This document shows, piece after piece, positions 1 to 8,013 of a DNA stretch of 39,186 nt. This DNA is from Gammaproteobacteria bacterium. GTDB taxonomy: Bacteria > Pseudomonadota > Gammaproteobacteria > Pseudomonadales > Pseudomonadaceae. The notes beneath the pieces are model-generated. The model had not been told where the DNA came from. It searched no databases and saw only the letters and a program-made list of their open reading frames with translations. Each line of letters starts with the position of its first letter. Within the stretch, counting starts at the first letter, position 1. The position numbers were made by a program, and so were the translations under genes. The stretch lies in the NCBI GenBank assembly GCA_018827205.1, contig JAHJXZ010000114.1, forward strand, positions 1-39,186, in the 5' to 3' direction.

Positions 1-352
1 CGGCGGGGCTGAGCAGCAGATTGCGCACATCGTCGGCGGCCGGGTTGCTCGGGCCAAGGCCGGCAGCCAGCAGGCGCTCAATCAGCTCGGCCTGCTGCCC
101 AGCCAATACGCCACGAATCTGCAGATTGCTGCGGTTGGTCAGCTCCAGCACACCGCTGGCGCAGTGTTCGGCCGCCTCGGCGATGGCGCGTGCCTGTTGG
201 CTGCTGAGTACGCCACCGGCCAGCTTGACCCGGCAAATGCCACCGTCCAGCGCCGGAACGATACGCAGCAGGCCAGGGCACGCCGATCCCGGTTTTTCGG
301 GGCGTGGAGCAGGTATCTCGACAGTGGTGACAAGGTCGCGCAACGGTTTCAC
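1..352 (-). CDS. cobG: Precorrin-3B synthase, N-terminal part (runs off the left edge)
   Basis: The minus-strand frame that leaves the window at base 1 reads EKPGSACPGLLRIVPALDGG, then ICRVKLAGG and LELTNRSNLQIRG. This is the N-terminal ferredoxin-like half-domain of the nitrite/sulfite-reductase-type CobG family. CobG is the Fe-S enzyme that makes precorrin-3B from precorrin-3A with oxygen in the aerobic B12 pathway. No ATG exists between the upstream in-frame stop (about 402) and the conserved block. The GTG at 352 is my best start, with TTG codons at 358 and 361 as alternatives. The gene lies downstream of a cobalamin riboswitch on the same strand and is divergent from cobL, as in other pseudomonads. 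The C-terminal part, with the expected siroheme and Fe-S cysteines, is outside the window. Confidence 0.85.
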   Translation of the reverse strand, partial: MKPLRDLVTTVEIPAPRPEKPGSACPGLLRIVPALDGGICRVKLAGGVLSSQQARAIAEAAEHCASGVLELTNRSNLQIRGVLAGQQAELIERLLAAGLGPSNPAADDVRNLLLSPA

Positions 353-449
353 CAGCAACAAAGACGCGGCGACCGAACCAGCGAAATCCGCCCACAGGGG
401 ATTTCATGGCATCGGTACACCCCGCCCGATGTTGGCACTCGCGACTAGC

Positions 450-616
450 GTCGTCGGCAGGTCTCCTGGCTGACAGGTCATCATCTGGCGCGGCCTTCCC
501 GGTTTCCCAGTGGCACTGTGGCGGCAGACTCGCTGTTTACAGTTGCGGGGGCAGCCACGGTTTAACCGTGTTCCCTCTTAGGCCCTATGCACAATGGCGG
601 CGGGCACCGACGAAGG
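450..616 (-). promoter_or_regulatory. Cobalamin riboswitch upstream of cobG
   Basis: Read on the minus strand this holds the B12-box hallmarks: a CCCCGCAACTGT core (plus-strand complement near 550-565) and the terminal GCCAGGAGACCTGCC (456-470). The outer P1 stem is formed by TCGTCGG near 606-613 pairing with CCGACGA near 450-457. In this family adenosylcobalamin or related cobamide binding turns off downstream expression. It faces cobG only, so it should control the cobG operon by feedback. It does not lie in the cobL transcript. Confidence 0.92.
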
Positions 617-620
617 CGCT

Positions 621-626
621 ATTATG
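621..626 (-). promoter_or_regulatory. Probable -10 element for the cobG riboswitch transcript
   Basis: On the minus strand CATAAT lies a few bases upstream of the first P1 nucleotides of the riboswitch, the right place for a sigma-70 -10 box. I see no convincing -35 hexamer 17 bases further up. Assignment rests on position and the hexamer only. Confidence 0.4.
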
Positions 627-695
627 CCCGCTTTGCGCGCAGGCACGACAGCCAGCTGGTCGGGCGGCGCGCTGATGACGGTTTGAGGAAAGCGC

Positions 696-1898
696 ATGAC
701 GGCCTGGTTAACCCTAGTGGGTATAGGTGAAGACGGCTACGCCGGCCTGGGTGAGGCGGCGCGGTTGGCGCTGAGCGAGGCGCAGTGCATCGTCGGCGGT
801 GCCCGCCAGTTGGCGCTATTACCTGCCGATCTGCCGGGGCAGCATGAGCTGTGGCCGAGCCCCTTTAGCCTGGAGCCGGTGCTGGCGCGGCGTGGTACGT
901 CGGTGTGTGTGCTGGCCAGCGGTGATCCGCTGTTCTACGGCGTTGGCGCGAGCCTGGCGCGGCAACTGCCGGCTGAGGAATTGCGGGTGTTTCCCGCGCC
1001 CTCGTCGGTCTCCCTGGCGGCAGCGCGGTTGGGCTGGCCGTTGCAGGAGGTGACGGTGTTGTCATTGGTGGCGCGGCCGTTGGCGGCGCTGCAGGCGCAG
1101 ATATTCCCAGGAGCACGCTTGTTGCTACTGAGCAATGACGGCGAGAGCCCGGCAGCTGTAGCCGAGTTGCTGCGTGCGCGTGGTTTTGGTCCCAGCCGGT
1201 TGACCGTACTGGAGCATTTGGGCGGCGCCAGTGAGCGGCGCATCGACGGCCTGGCCAGCGACTGGGTGCAGACGCGGGTGGCCGATCTTAATCTGCTGGC
1301 GGTCGAGTGCGTGGCTGGCGCCGATGCACGTTTGCTGCCGCTGACGCCAGGTTTGCCGGACGACGCCTATCAGCACGACGGCCAGCTGACCAAGCGCGAT
1401 GTGCGCGCCATCACCCTGGCGCGCCTGGCGCCGCAACCCGGCGAACTGCTTTGGGATGTCGGTGCGGGCTGCGGCTCCATCGGCATCGAGTGGATGCGCG
1501 CGCACCCGAGTTGTCGGGCCATCGCCATCGAGGCCGACGCTGGTCGGCAGACGCATATTCAGCACAACCGCGATGCGCTCGGTGTACCGGCCTTGCAGCT
1601 GGTGGCCGGGCGCGCGCCCGAAGCACTGGCTGGGTTGAGCGCACCGGATGCGATCTTTATCGGCGGCGGGGTGACTATTCCCGGCGTGCTGGAGCAGTGC
1701 TGGGCCAGCCTCAAGCCGGGCGGCCGGCTGGTGGCCAATGCCGTTACCATCCAGAGCGAGGCGGCGCTGGTGGCCTGGCGCGAACAGGTGGGCGGCGAGC
1801 TGACCCGCATCAGCGTGGCCCAGGCGCAGCCGCTGGGCGGTTTCGACACCTGGCGCAGCGCCTTGCCGATCACTCTGCTGGAGGTGCGTAAGCCGTGA
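696..1898 (+). CDS. cobL: Precorrin-6Y C5,15-methyltransferase (decarboxylating), CbiE-CbiT fusion
   Basis: 400 residues, the full length of bifunctional CobL. Residues 1 to about 205 are the CbiE tetrapyrrole-methylase domain ([10 protein letters not shown] at the start, [11 protein letters not shown] near residue 75). Residues from about 215 are the CbiT domain, with a class I SAM-binding motif [15 protein letters not shown] near 250 and FIGGG near 320. In the B12 pathway it methylates C5 and C15 of precorrin-6B and decarboxylates the C12 acetate side chain, giving precorrin-8x. The start has a good site (GAGGAAAG, then ATG). The stop overlaps the cobK GTG start (GTGA), so the two are translationally coupled. 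Divergent from cobG. Confidence 0.96.
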   Translation: MTAWLTLVGIGEDGYAGLGEAARLALSEAQCIVGGARQLALLPADLPGQHELWPSPFSLEPVLARRGTSVCVLASGDPLFYGVGASLARQLPAEELRVFPAPSSVSLAAARLGWPLQEVTVLSLVARPLAALQAQIFPGARLLLLSNDGESPAAVAELLRARGFGPSRLTVLEHLGGASERRIDGLASDWVQTRVADLNLLAVECVAGADARLLPLTPGLPDDAYQHDGQLTKRDVRAITLARLAPQPGELLWDVGAGCGSIGIEWMRAHPSCRAIAIEADAGRQTHIQHNRDALGVPALQLVAGRAPEALAGLSAPDAIFIGGGVTIPGVLEQCWASLKPGGRLVANAVTIQSEAALVAWREQVGGELTRISVAQAQPLGGFDTWRSALPITLLEVRKP

Positions 1899-2623
1899 GC
1901 CCGCGCATCCTACTCCTCGGTGGCACCACCGAGGCGTTACGTTTGGCGCGTCGGCTTGGCCCTGAAAGCATTTACAGCCTGGCGGGCTTGGGCCGAGTGC
2001 CGGATGACTTGCCCTGTCAGGTGCGCGTTGGTGGCTTTGGCGGCGCCGAAGGCCTAGCAGCGTTTATTCGCGAGCAGGGCATTGAGTTGCTGCTGGATAT
2101 GACTCACCCCTATGCCGCGCAGATCAGCGCCAATGCCGCCCAAGCTGCTGCGTTGAGCGGCGTTGCCTGCTGGGCGTTGCGTCGTCCCGGTTGGCAAGCA
2201 GGAGAGGGTGATGACTGGCGTGAAGTGGACGATTGGAGCGGGCTGGTTGCTGCGCTGCATAACTTCCGTCGCCCGTTTTTTACCCTCGGCCGTGAGCCGC
2301 TGGAGCACCTGCATGAGATTCCCCCTCACCAGTACTGGACCGTGCGTTGCTTAACGGCGCAGGAAGCCGTGCCGCGTGCCGAGATTATCGGTGCGCGCGG
2401 GCCATTCGCGCTGGACGAGGAACGCGCGTTATTCGCCCGCCTGGGCACCGATGTATTGATCAGCAAGAACAGCGGCAGCCAGTCCACCGAGCCGAAACTG
2501 CAGGTAGCGCGTGAGTTGGGCCTGCCGGTATTGCTGCTGCGTCGGCCCGAGTTGCCAGCGGTTGATCGCGAGTTTCTGCAGCCAGATGCCCTGTGGGAGG
2601 CGCTAGAGCGGCGATTGGTATGA
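1895..2623 (+). CDS. cobK: Precorrin-6A reductase
   Basis: 242 residues beginning with GTG that overlaps the cobL stop. The N-terminus [17 protein letters not shown] is the nucleotide-binding Gly-rich motif of CobK/CbiJ. The family signature appears as [11 protein letters not shown] near residue 68 and [10 protein letters not shown] near residue 190 (usually KNSGG). CobK reduces precorrin-6A to precorrin-6B with NADPH, immediately before CobL acts, which fits the coupling. No cbiD or cobF lies between cobL and cobK. Confidence 0.95.
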   Translation: MSPRILLLGGTTEALRLARRLGPESIYSLAGLGRVPDDLPCQVRVGGFGGAEGLAAFIREQGIELLLDMTHPYAAQISANAAQAAALSGVACWALRRPGWQAGEGDDWREVDDWSGLVAALHNFRRPFFTLGREPLEHLHEIPPHQYWTVRCLTAQEAVPRAEIIGARGPFALDEERALFARLGTDVLISKNSGSQSTEPKLQVARELGLPVLLLRRPELPAVDREFLQPDALWEALERRLV

Positions 2624-2690
2624 GCGGTCGTCGCGGCTAAGCCCCACAGTCACAGATCGTTCCTCACGCTCCGTGTGGGAATTCAGCCCA

Positions 2691-2755
2691 GGACGCTCTG
2701 CGTCCACCACGGTTGCGCAGAGTTCAACTACGTCAGGCACGACGCGGAGCGTCGT
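2691..2755. repeat. REP-like pair of short palindromes
   Basis: The 222-base gap after cobK contains two perfect small hairpins: GGACGCTCTGCGTCC (2691-2705) and ACGACGCGGAGCGTCGT (2739-2755). The shared GACGC/GCGTC stem and their pairing suggest a repetitive extragenic palindrome unit. It may also act as a transcript end for cobK. No gene is visible in the gap. Confidence 0.55.
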
Positions 2756-2845
2756 AAGCGCAGGTGCCCACGCTGTCTCATCTGATGCCCCGCCACCCGA
2801 GCAAAAAATCCCCTGTTAGACTGCCGCCCCGCTTTGGAGGCCGCC

Positions 2846-3547
2846 ATGACCACGCCCGTTTCCCCTTACGCTCGCATTCTGTTTATCGGCCCAGGCCTCA
2901 GCCGTGGTGCGTCGGCTGAGCGTTTGCGCCAGCGCGTCGAAGCGCTGATGGGCGAGGCGCATGTGCATGACAGCGAGCAGGATCTGCAGCCGTTCTGGCT
3001 GGCCCTGGATGAGTCGCCGCGCCCATTGCTGGTGGTGGATCTGGAGCCACGTGCCGATGCTGCTCACCGTGATTGGCTACGTGAGCAGATCGCCGAGCGC
3101 ACTGATGGCGCGTCGGTGTTTGTGGTCTGCACGGCGATGGAAGATGCCTGGCTCGATGGCCTGGCCGCGCTGCTTGAGTGCCCAGAACTGCATACGGCCT
3201 GCAGTGATGTACCCGCCGTGCCGGCGCAGCACGCCTGGTCGCACATTCCGCCGCACGCGCAGCGCCTGCTGCTGTGCAACGGTCCGCGCTGCACACGCAA
3301 GGGCGCGCTGGGCCTGTGGAAAACCCTGCGTCAGCGCCTCAAGGCCGCCGGCAAGCTGGAGTGCGAGGGCGGGGTGCATATCACCCGTAGCCAATGCCAG
3401 TTTCCCTGTGATCTGGGCCCGACGGCCAGCCTTTATCCGGCCGGCGAGTGGTTCCGCGTGCGCGATGAAGCCGAGCTGATCCGCCTGGTCGATGAGCGCC
3501 TGGTGGCCGGCCGCGCCGTGCCTGAGCTACGGATTGATAAGGGCTGA
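2846..3547 (+). CDS. (2Fe-2S) ferredoxin-domain protein, cobalamin-locus associated
   Basis: 233 residues. The ATG at 2846 is preceded by TTTGGAGG at 2833-2840, which decides the start over an upstream TTG. The N-terminal ~135 residues begin ILFIGPGLSRG and vaguely recall CbiX/sirohydrochlorin chelatase folds, but I see no clear catalytic histidines. The C-terminal part is a thioredoxin-like ferredoxin domain with CNGPRCTRKGA near residue 146 and CQFPCDLGP near residue 184. Four cysteines in the arrangement C-x4-C ... C-x3-C could hold a 2Fe-2S cluster. Its place between cobK and a B12 uptake operon suggests an electron-transfer or metal-handling role in cobamide metabolism. That role is inference. 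Confidence 0.8.
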   Translation: MTTPVSPYARILFIGPGLSRGASAERLRQRVEALMGEAHVHDSEQDLQPFWLALDESPRPLLVVDLEPRADAAHRDWLREQIAERTDGASVFVVCTAMEDAWLDGLAALLECPELHTACSDVPAVPAQHAWSHIPPHAQRLLLCNGPRCTRKGALGLWKTLRQRLKAAGKLECEGGVHITRSQCQFPCDLGPTASLYPAGEWFRVRDEAELIRLVDERLVAGRAVPELRIDKG

Positions 3548-3564
3548 GTCACTGCGCCACGAAT

Positions 3565-3595
3565 GGTGGATAAGCTTCGCGTTGTCCACCCTACG
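3565..3595. repeat. Short GGTGGA/TCCACC repeat
   Basis: GGTGGA (3565-3570) and TCCACC (3585-3590) form a hairpin followed by CTACG. The larger copy of the same family lies at 12901-12989 between dctB and dctD. It could act as the terminator of the preceding gene, but no T-run follows. Confidence 0.5.
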
Positions 3596-3655
3596 CTTAC
3601 GCCTTGATCAAGGCTGAAATGACTGCTGTAGAGCCATTCGGCAATAGCTAAAAAC

Positions 3656-3684
3656 TTGACGCGGATCGGCCTGAATGGTCATAT
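3656..3684 (+). promoter_or_regulatory. Candidate sigma-70 promoter of the B12 riboswitch/receptor operon
   Basis: TTGACG (3656-3661), a 17-base spacer, then TCATAT (3679-3684). The -35 box is near consensus and the -10 box is weak. It sits about 10 bases ahead of the riboswitch 5' end, where a promoter is required. Confidence 0.5.
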
Positions 3685-3692
3685 CCGCGCCG

Positions 3693-3870
3693 TTTCAGGT
3701 GTCTCACGCCGCCGTGCGTGAGGTTAAACGGGAAGTCGGTGCGCCCTTTGGGCTAGTCCGACGCTGCCCCCGCAACGGTAAGCGAGCGACGTCATCACGA
3801 TGCCACTGTGCAGTTTCTGCATGGGAAGGCGATGGCTTCATGACCCTCGTAAGCCCGGAGACCGGCCTGA
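3693..3870 (+). promoter_or_regulatory. Cobalamin riboswitch of the TonB receptor operon
   Basis: The aptamer shows GGTGTCTCACG, GGTTAAACGGGAA, GCCCCCGCAACGGTAAGC (about 3764-3784), a GCCACTG ... TGGGAAGGCG arm, and the closing GCCCGGAGACCGGCC (about 3853-3867). These are the diagnostic B12-box elements. It faces the TonB receptor at 4182. A MITE-like insertion follows immediately. The likely expression platform is the ribosome-site hairpin at 4135-4178. Confidence 0.93.
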
Positions 3871-3877
3871 TTCTTAG

Positions 3878-4014
3878 AACCTGTCTACGATCTGCTGCGC
3901 GTCGGCCCTGCTGCGTTAAAAACAGGCTCGGAATGCTCATGTACAAAAGTACACTCCGCTTCCTTGCCTCTTTTTGCCTTGCATTGCTCTAGCTCGCGGA
4001 ATCGTAAACAGGTT
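3878..4014. mobile_element. 137-bp MITE-like element inserted behind the riboswitch aptamer
   Basis: Terminal inverted repeats of 14 bases with one mismatch: AACCTGTCTACGAT (3878-3891) and ATCGTAAACAGGTT (4001-4014). They are flanked by a 5-bp direct repeat CTTAG (3873-3877 and 4015-4019), a target-site duplication. It encodes no protein. An inner palindrome GTACAAAAGTAC lies near 3941-3952. I recall similar extragenic sequences from other Pseudomonas genomes, but cannot name the transposase that moves it. Confidence 0.8.
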
Positions 4015-4101
4015 CTTAGGGATGTTGTGCGCTGCCAGTGATGCAGCGGCAACCCCCAACTGTTTGGCAACCCGCGGTGGGCGGGCGTTGACGCCGATCG
4101 T

Positions 4102-4124
4102 GGGTGCCTGCGCGCCCGTGTTTT
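4102..4124 (+). terminator. Possible terminator-like hairpin in the riboswitch leader
   Basis: GGGTGC pairs with GCGCCC (one G-U pair), followed by GTGTTTT. The T-run is short. It could be an intrinsic terminator belonging to the B12 riboswitch, or accidental GC-rich pairing. Confidence 0.35.
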
Positions 4125-4134
4125 GCTGTTGCGC

Positions 4135-4178
4135 GTTTCCATCGGGATTGCCGTGCCTATCCCTTTTGCGATGGAAGC
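4135..4178 (+). promoter_or_regulatory. Ribosome-site-sequestering hairpin of the receptor mRNA
   Basis: TTCCATCG (4137-4144) is exactly complementary to CGATGGAA (4169-4176). The stem extends to 10 pairs with one wobble. The 3' arm carries the Shine-Dalgarno GGAAG just before the ATG at 4182. This is the expected translational expression platform of a proteobacterial B12 riboswitch. It is now separated from the aptamer by the MITE-like element. Confidence 0.65.
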
Positions 4179-4181
4179 ATC

Positions 4182-6293
4182 ATGGCGCGCTATCCCCTGT
4201 CTCAACTCTCTGTTTCCCTTGCCCTGTGCCTGGCCGGTACGGCTGTGGCGGGCGAGTCCCCGGTCAATTTGCCGGCTGTTACCGTGCAGGCCAAGGCTGC
4301 TGCGGAGGGCGAAAGCGATCTGCATACGCCCAGCAGCAGCGGTTCGCGTCTGGGCCTGAGCGCCCTGCAAACCCCGGCCAGCACCAGCAGCCTGAGCGGC
4401 GCGCAGGTGCGCGGGCGCAACAACCTCAGCGTGCAGGACGCGGTCACCCGCACCCCCGGCATCAGCAGCATCGGCAGCCCCGGCAATGGCGGCACCGCGC
4501 TGTCGGCGCGCGGCTTTACCGGGCACAGCGCGACCATGCAGCTGTACGACGGCACCCGCCAGTATGTCGGGGCCGGCACCGTGACCTTCCCGGTCGACAC
4601 CTGGTCGGTGGAGCGCGTTGACGTGCTGCGCGGCCCGGCCTCGGTGCTCTACGGTGAAGGCGCGACCGGCGCGGTGATCAACGTGGTGCCGAAAAAGCCG
4701 TTTAGCGGCGCCATCAGCAACCAGCTGCGCCTCGGTTACGGCAGCGACGACCGCCGCCAGGCCGCGCTGGACAGCGGTGGTTCGCTCAGCGATGCACTGA
4801 GCTACCGGCTCAACCTCAATCAGCAGGCCAGCAATGGCTGGGTCGATGATGGCGAGTCGCAGAGCCAGGCGCTGAGCGCTGCCCTGCGTTGGGATGCCAG
4901 CGATGCGCTGAGTTTCACCCTGTCCCATGATCAGGGTGATCAGGACCCGCAGCGCTACCTGGGCACGCCGCTGGTCGCCGGCAAGTATCGCGAGAGCCTG
5001 CGCGAGCGCAATTACAACGTCGAGAACGCCGAAGTTTGCTACAACGACCAGATTACCCGACTGGTCAGCGACTGGCGCATCAACGACGCCCTGATCGCCA
5101 GTAACCAGCTGTACTACATCAAGACCCAGCGCTACTGGCGCAATGCCGAGTCCTACCGCTTGCTGCCGGGCGATCAGGTCAAGCGCAGCGATTTCTACGA
5201 GATCAAGCACACCCAGGAGCAGGTCGGCGATCGCCAGACCTTCACCCTGGAACACGCCCTGTTCGGCCTGGATAGTCGCACCGTGGTGGGCGTGGATTAC
5301 AACCGCATCCACTTCGCCCGTCAGCACGATTTTTCCAGCAGCTTCACTGACAGCGTGCCGCTTGCCGGCAGCGGTGGCGGCCAGTATCAGAGCACCGATC
5401 CGCTGGGCTATGGCCCGCGCGAGCGCAACCTGGCGCGGCAGTTCTCGCTGTTCGCCGAGAACCGCACCCAGCTTACCGAACGCCTGTCGCTGGTCAGCGG
5501 TGTGCGCCGCGATCAGGTGCATATCCAGCGCGACAACCTGCTCACCGACAGCAGCGCCGACCGCAGCCTGACGGGCGATAACTGGCGCGCCGGATTGGTC
5601 TTCGAGGTTACGCCCGAGCTGTCGCTGTACGGCCAGTACGCCACCAGCACCGAGGGCGTGAGCAACCTGCTGACGCTCAATCCGACGCAGCAACAGTTCG
5701 ACCTGAGCGAGGCCAAGCAAACCGAAATCGGCCTTAAGCAGGCGTTCTGGAATGGCCAGGGCGAATGGACGCTGGCCGCTTACCACATCGTCAAGGAGAA
5801 GCTGCTGAGCCGCGCCACCCCGACTGCGCCGACCGAGCAGATCGGCCAGCAGTCGTCCGACGGCCTGGAAGCCACTCTGGAGCTGGCGCTGGGTCAGGGT
5901 TGGCAGGTGTCGGCCAACGCCGCGTGGGTGCGTGCCGAGTACGACGACTTCCGCGAAGCCGGAGGTGATCGCAGCGGCAATCGGCCGACCAACGTGCCAC
6001 GGCGCACCGCCAACCTGTGGCTGAGCAAGGCGCTGAATGAGCAGGTGGATGCCGGTATCGGCGCGCGTTATGTCGATTCGCGCTACGCCGACACGGCGAA
6101 CAATGTGGAGGTGCCGAGCTACACCGTGGTCGATGCCAACATCGGCTGGCAGGTGCTGGCGGACGTGCGTCTGGGTCTGGAGCTGAACAACCTGTTCGAC
6201 CGCCAGTACGCCACCACCGGCAGCAGCGACGGCCAGCAGTGGTACCTGGGCGCGCCGCGTTCGGTGTTCGTCACTGCCGATTACCGTTTCTGA
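4182..6293 (+). CDS. TonB-dependent outer-membrane receptor, probably for cobalamin
   Basis: 703 residues from the ATG at 4182, chosen because GGAAG precedes it and a signal peptide follows (LSVSLALCLAGTAVAGE). LPAVTVQA just after the signal peptide resembles a TonB box. The plug domain follows (VQDAVTRTPGISS, ALSARGF, VERVDVLRGPASVLYGEGATGAVINVV), then a 22-strand-type barrel ending in the aromatic YRF. Sequence features resemble the siderophore-receptor branch. The ligand assignment to B12 or another corrinoid comes from the riboswitch and the co-transcribed BtuCDF-like transporter. TGATG overlap with the ATPase gene. Confidence 0.9.
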   Translation: MARYPLSQLSVSLALCLAGTAVAGESPVNLPAVTVQAKAAAEGESDLHTPSSSGSRLGLSALQTPASTSSLSGAQVRGRNNLSVQDAVTRTPGISSIGSPGNGGTALSARGFTGHSATMQLYDGTRQYVGAGTVTFPVDTWSVERVDVLRGPASVLYGEGATGAVINVVPKKPFSGAISNQLRLGYGSDDRRQAALDSGGSLSDALSYRLNLNQQASNGWVDDGESQSQALSAALRWDASDALSFTLSHDQGDQDPQRYLGTPLVAGKYRESLRERNYNVENAEVCYNDQITRLVSDWRINDALIASNQLYYIKTQRYWRNAESYRLLPGDQVKRSDFYEIKHTQEQVGDRQTFTLEHALFGLDSRTVVGVDYNRIHFARQHDFSSSFTDSVPLAGSGGGQYQSTDPLGYGPRERNLARQFSLFAENRTQLTERLSLVSGVRRDQVHIQRDNLLTDSSADRSLTGDNWRAGLVFEVTPELSLYGQYATSTEGVSNLLTLNPTQQQFDLSEAKQTEIGLKQAFWNGQGEWTLAAYHIVKEKLLSRATPTAPTEQIGQQSSDGLEATLELALGQGWQVSANAAWVRAEYDDFREAGGDRSGNRPTNVPRRTANLWLSKALNEQVDAGIGARYVDSRYADTANNVEVPSYTVVDANIGWQVLADVRLGLELNNLFDRQYATTGSSDGQQWYLGAPRSVFVTADYRF

Positions 6294-7063
6294 TGCCGCG
6301 CTTGCAGATCAGCGACCTGGCTTGGTCGCCCATCGGCGAGCAGGCCTTGCTCGACGGCATCGAGCTGGCGGTGGGCGACGGCCAGCTGGTCGGCCTGCTC
6401 GGCCCCAATGGCAGCGGCAAGACCAGCCTGCTGCGCTGCGCCTACCGCTTTCAGCGGCCCGATCAGGGCCGTGTCGAGCTGGACGGTGAGGCGCTGTGGA
6501 GCCGCTCGCCGCGCTGGTGTGCGCAGCGGGTGGCGGTGGTGTTGCAGGAGTTTCCCCAGGACTTCGGCCTCACCGTGGCCGAAGTCGCCGCCATGGGGCG
6601 CACGCCGCACAAGGGCCTGTTCGATGGTGATGACCAGGCCGATGTTGCCCTGGTCGAGCTGGCCCTGGCGCGGGTGGGTTTGACTGAGCACAAGCGCCAG
6701 GCGTTCGCCCACCTCTCTGGCGGCGAGAAGCAGCGCGTGCTGCTGGCTCGCTCGCTGGTGCAGCAACCGACGCTGCTGATCCTTGATGAGCCGACCAATC
6801 ACCTCGACCCACGCTACCAGCTGGAGCTGCTGCGGCTGATCAAGACCCTTGGCCTGGCGACTCTGGCCAGCTTCCACGATCTCAATTTGGCAGCGGCCTT
6901 CTGCGACCGCCTGTATGTGCTCGACCACGGCCGCGTGGTGGCCAGCGGCACCCCGACTGAGGTGCTGACCGAAGCGCTGCTGGCCGAGGTGTATGGCGTG
7001 CAGGTGCTGGTCGACCGTCATCCCCTCGCGGGGCACCCACGTATTACCTGGATCAATCCATGA
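6293..7063 (+). CDS. FecCD-type ABC transporter ATPase (corrinoid import, BtuD-like)
   Basis: 256 residues, starting at the ATG that overlaps the receptor stop. Walker A GPNGSGKTSLL (near residue 38), Q-loop VVLQEFPQDFG, signature HLSGGEKQRVLLARSL, Walker B LLILDEPTNHLDP and the H-loop ASFHDLN are all intact. It is the cytoplasmic ATPase partner of the permease at 8010. In P. aeruginosa I recall the same receptor-ATPase-binding protein-permease order beside cobL/cobK. Stop overlaps the next start (ATGA). Confidence 0.93.
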   Translation: MPRLQISDLAWSPIGEQALLDGIELAVGDGQLVGLLGPNGSGKTSLLRCAYRFQRPDQGRVELDGEALWSRSPRWCAQRVAVVLQEFPQDFGLTVAEVAAMGRTPHKGLFDGDDQADVALVELALARVGLTEHKRQAFAHLSGGEKQRVLLARSLVQQPTLLILDEPTNHLDPRYQLELLRLIKTLGLATLASFHDLNLAAAFCDRLYVLDHGRVVASGTPTEVLTEALLAEVYGVQVLVDRHPLAGHPRITWINP

Positions 7064-8013
7064 AGCATTTTCTGCATTACGCCATGTGCCTGCCGCTGCT
7101 GGGCGCCGCCCTGTCCGCCCAGGCGGTTACCGTCACCAGCTGCGACCGTCAGCTGACCATCGAGCAACCGCCGCAGCGCGCAGTCAGTCAGGACATCAAC
7201 CTGACCGGCATGCTCCTGGCCCTTGGGCTGAAATCACGAATGGTCGGTTACAGCGGCATCAGCGCCTGGAAAACCCCCAACCCCGAGCTGATGGCGCAGC
7301 TGGCCGATTTGCCCGAGCTGGCGGCGCGGCACCCGTCACTGGAAAACCTGCTCAACGCCGAGGCGGATTTCTTCTTCGCCGGCTGGAACTACGGCATGCG
7401 CGTCGGCGGTGAAGTCACCCCGGCCAGCCTCGCGCGTTTCGGCATCCCGGTGTACGAGCTGAGCGAGTCCTGCGCCCATGTCATGCCACGCCGGGTGGCC
7501 AGCCTGGAGGATGTCTACAACGACCTGCACAACCTCGGCCGCATCTTCGCCGTGCAGCCGCGCGCCGAGGTGCTGGTGCAAGGCATGCAGCAGCGGGTGG
7601 CGGCGGTGCGTGCACGCCTGGCGAACAGCGGCACGGCACCACGGGTGTTTCTCTACGACAGCGGCGAGGAAAGCCCCTTTACCGCCGGCCGCCTGGCCAT
7701 GCCACAGGCGCTGATCGAGGCGGCGGGTGGGCGCAATGTGATGGACGAGCTGGCCGCGAGTTGGGTGCGCGTTGGCTGGGAAGCGGTGATCAGCAGCGAC
7801 CCCGAGGTGATTCTGATCGTCGATTACGGCGAGCGCAGCGCGGCGCAGAAGCGTGACTTTCTGCTGCAGCACCCGGCCTTGCAGGGGCTGACGGCGATCC
7901 GAGAACAGCGCTTTGTGGTGCTGCCGTACCTGGCGGTGACGCCGAGCCTGGAAAACGCCGACGCCATCGAAACCCTGGCCGCCGCGCTGCACCCGCAGGC
8001 GTTCGGCCAATGA
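7060..8013 (+). CDS. Periplasmic binding protein of corrinoid ABC importer (BtuF-like)
   Basis: 317 residues with a signal peptide (MCLPLLGAALSAQA, cleavage near residue 23). The FepB/BtuF-type fold is indicated by the opening RQLTIEQPPQRAVSQDINLTGMLLALGL, the mid-protein VFLYDSGEES and the C-terminal EVILIVDYGE. It should capture substrate delivered by the TonB receptor and dock on the permease. Four-base overlaps on both sides place it within one translationally coupled operon. Confidence 0.9.
   Translation: MKHFLHYAMCLPLLGAALSAQAVTVTSCDRQLTIEQPPQRAVSQDINLTGMLLALGLKSRMVGYSGISAWKTPNPELMAQLADLPELAARHPSLENLLNAEADFFFAGWNYGMRVGGEVTPASLARFGIPVYELSESCAHVMPRRVASLEDVYNDLHNLGRIFAVQPRAEVLVQGMQQRVAAVRARLANSGTAPRVFLYDSGEESPFTAGRLAMPQALIEAAGGRNVMDELAASWVRVGWEAVISSDPEVILIVDYGERSAAQKRDFLLQHPALQGLTAIREQRFVVLPYLAVTPSLENADAIETLAAALHPQAFGQ

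Noticed and set aside
78-407. 109-residue minus-strand frame with an ATG near the left edge
   Set aside because: Out of frame with the conserved CobG sequence. The frame that carries PGLLRIVPALDGG has no ATG and runs off the edge.
3885-5786. 633-residue minus-strand open frame opposite the TonB receptor gene
   Set aside because: Shadow of a GC-rich gene: low-complexity Ala/Val/Gln/Arg composition, no motif, while the plus strand has a full signal peptide, plug and barrel.
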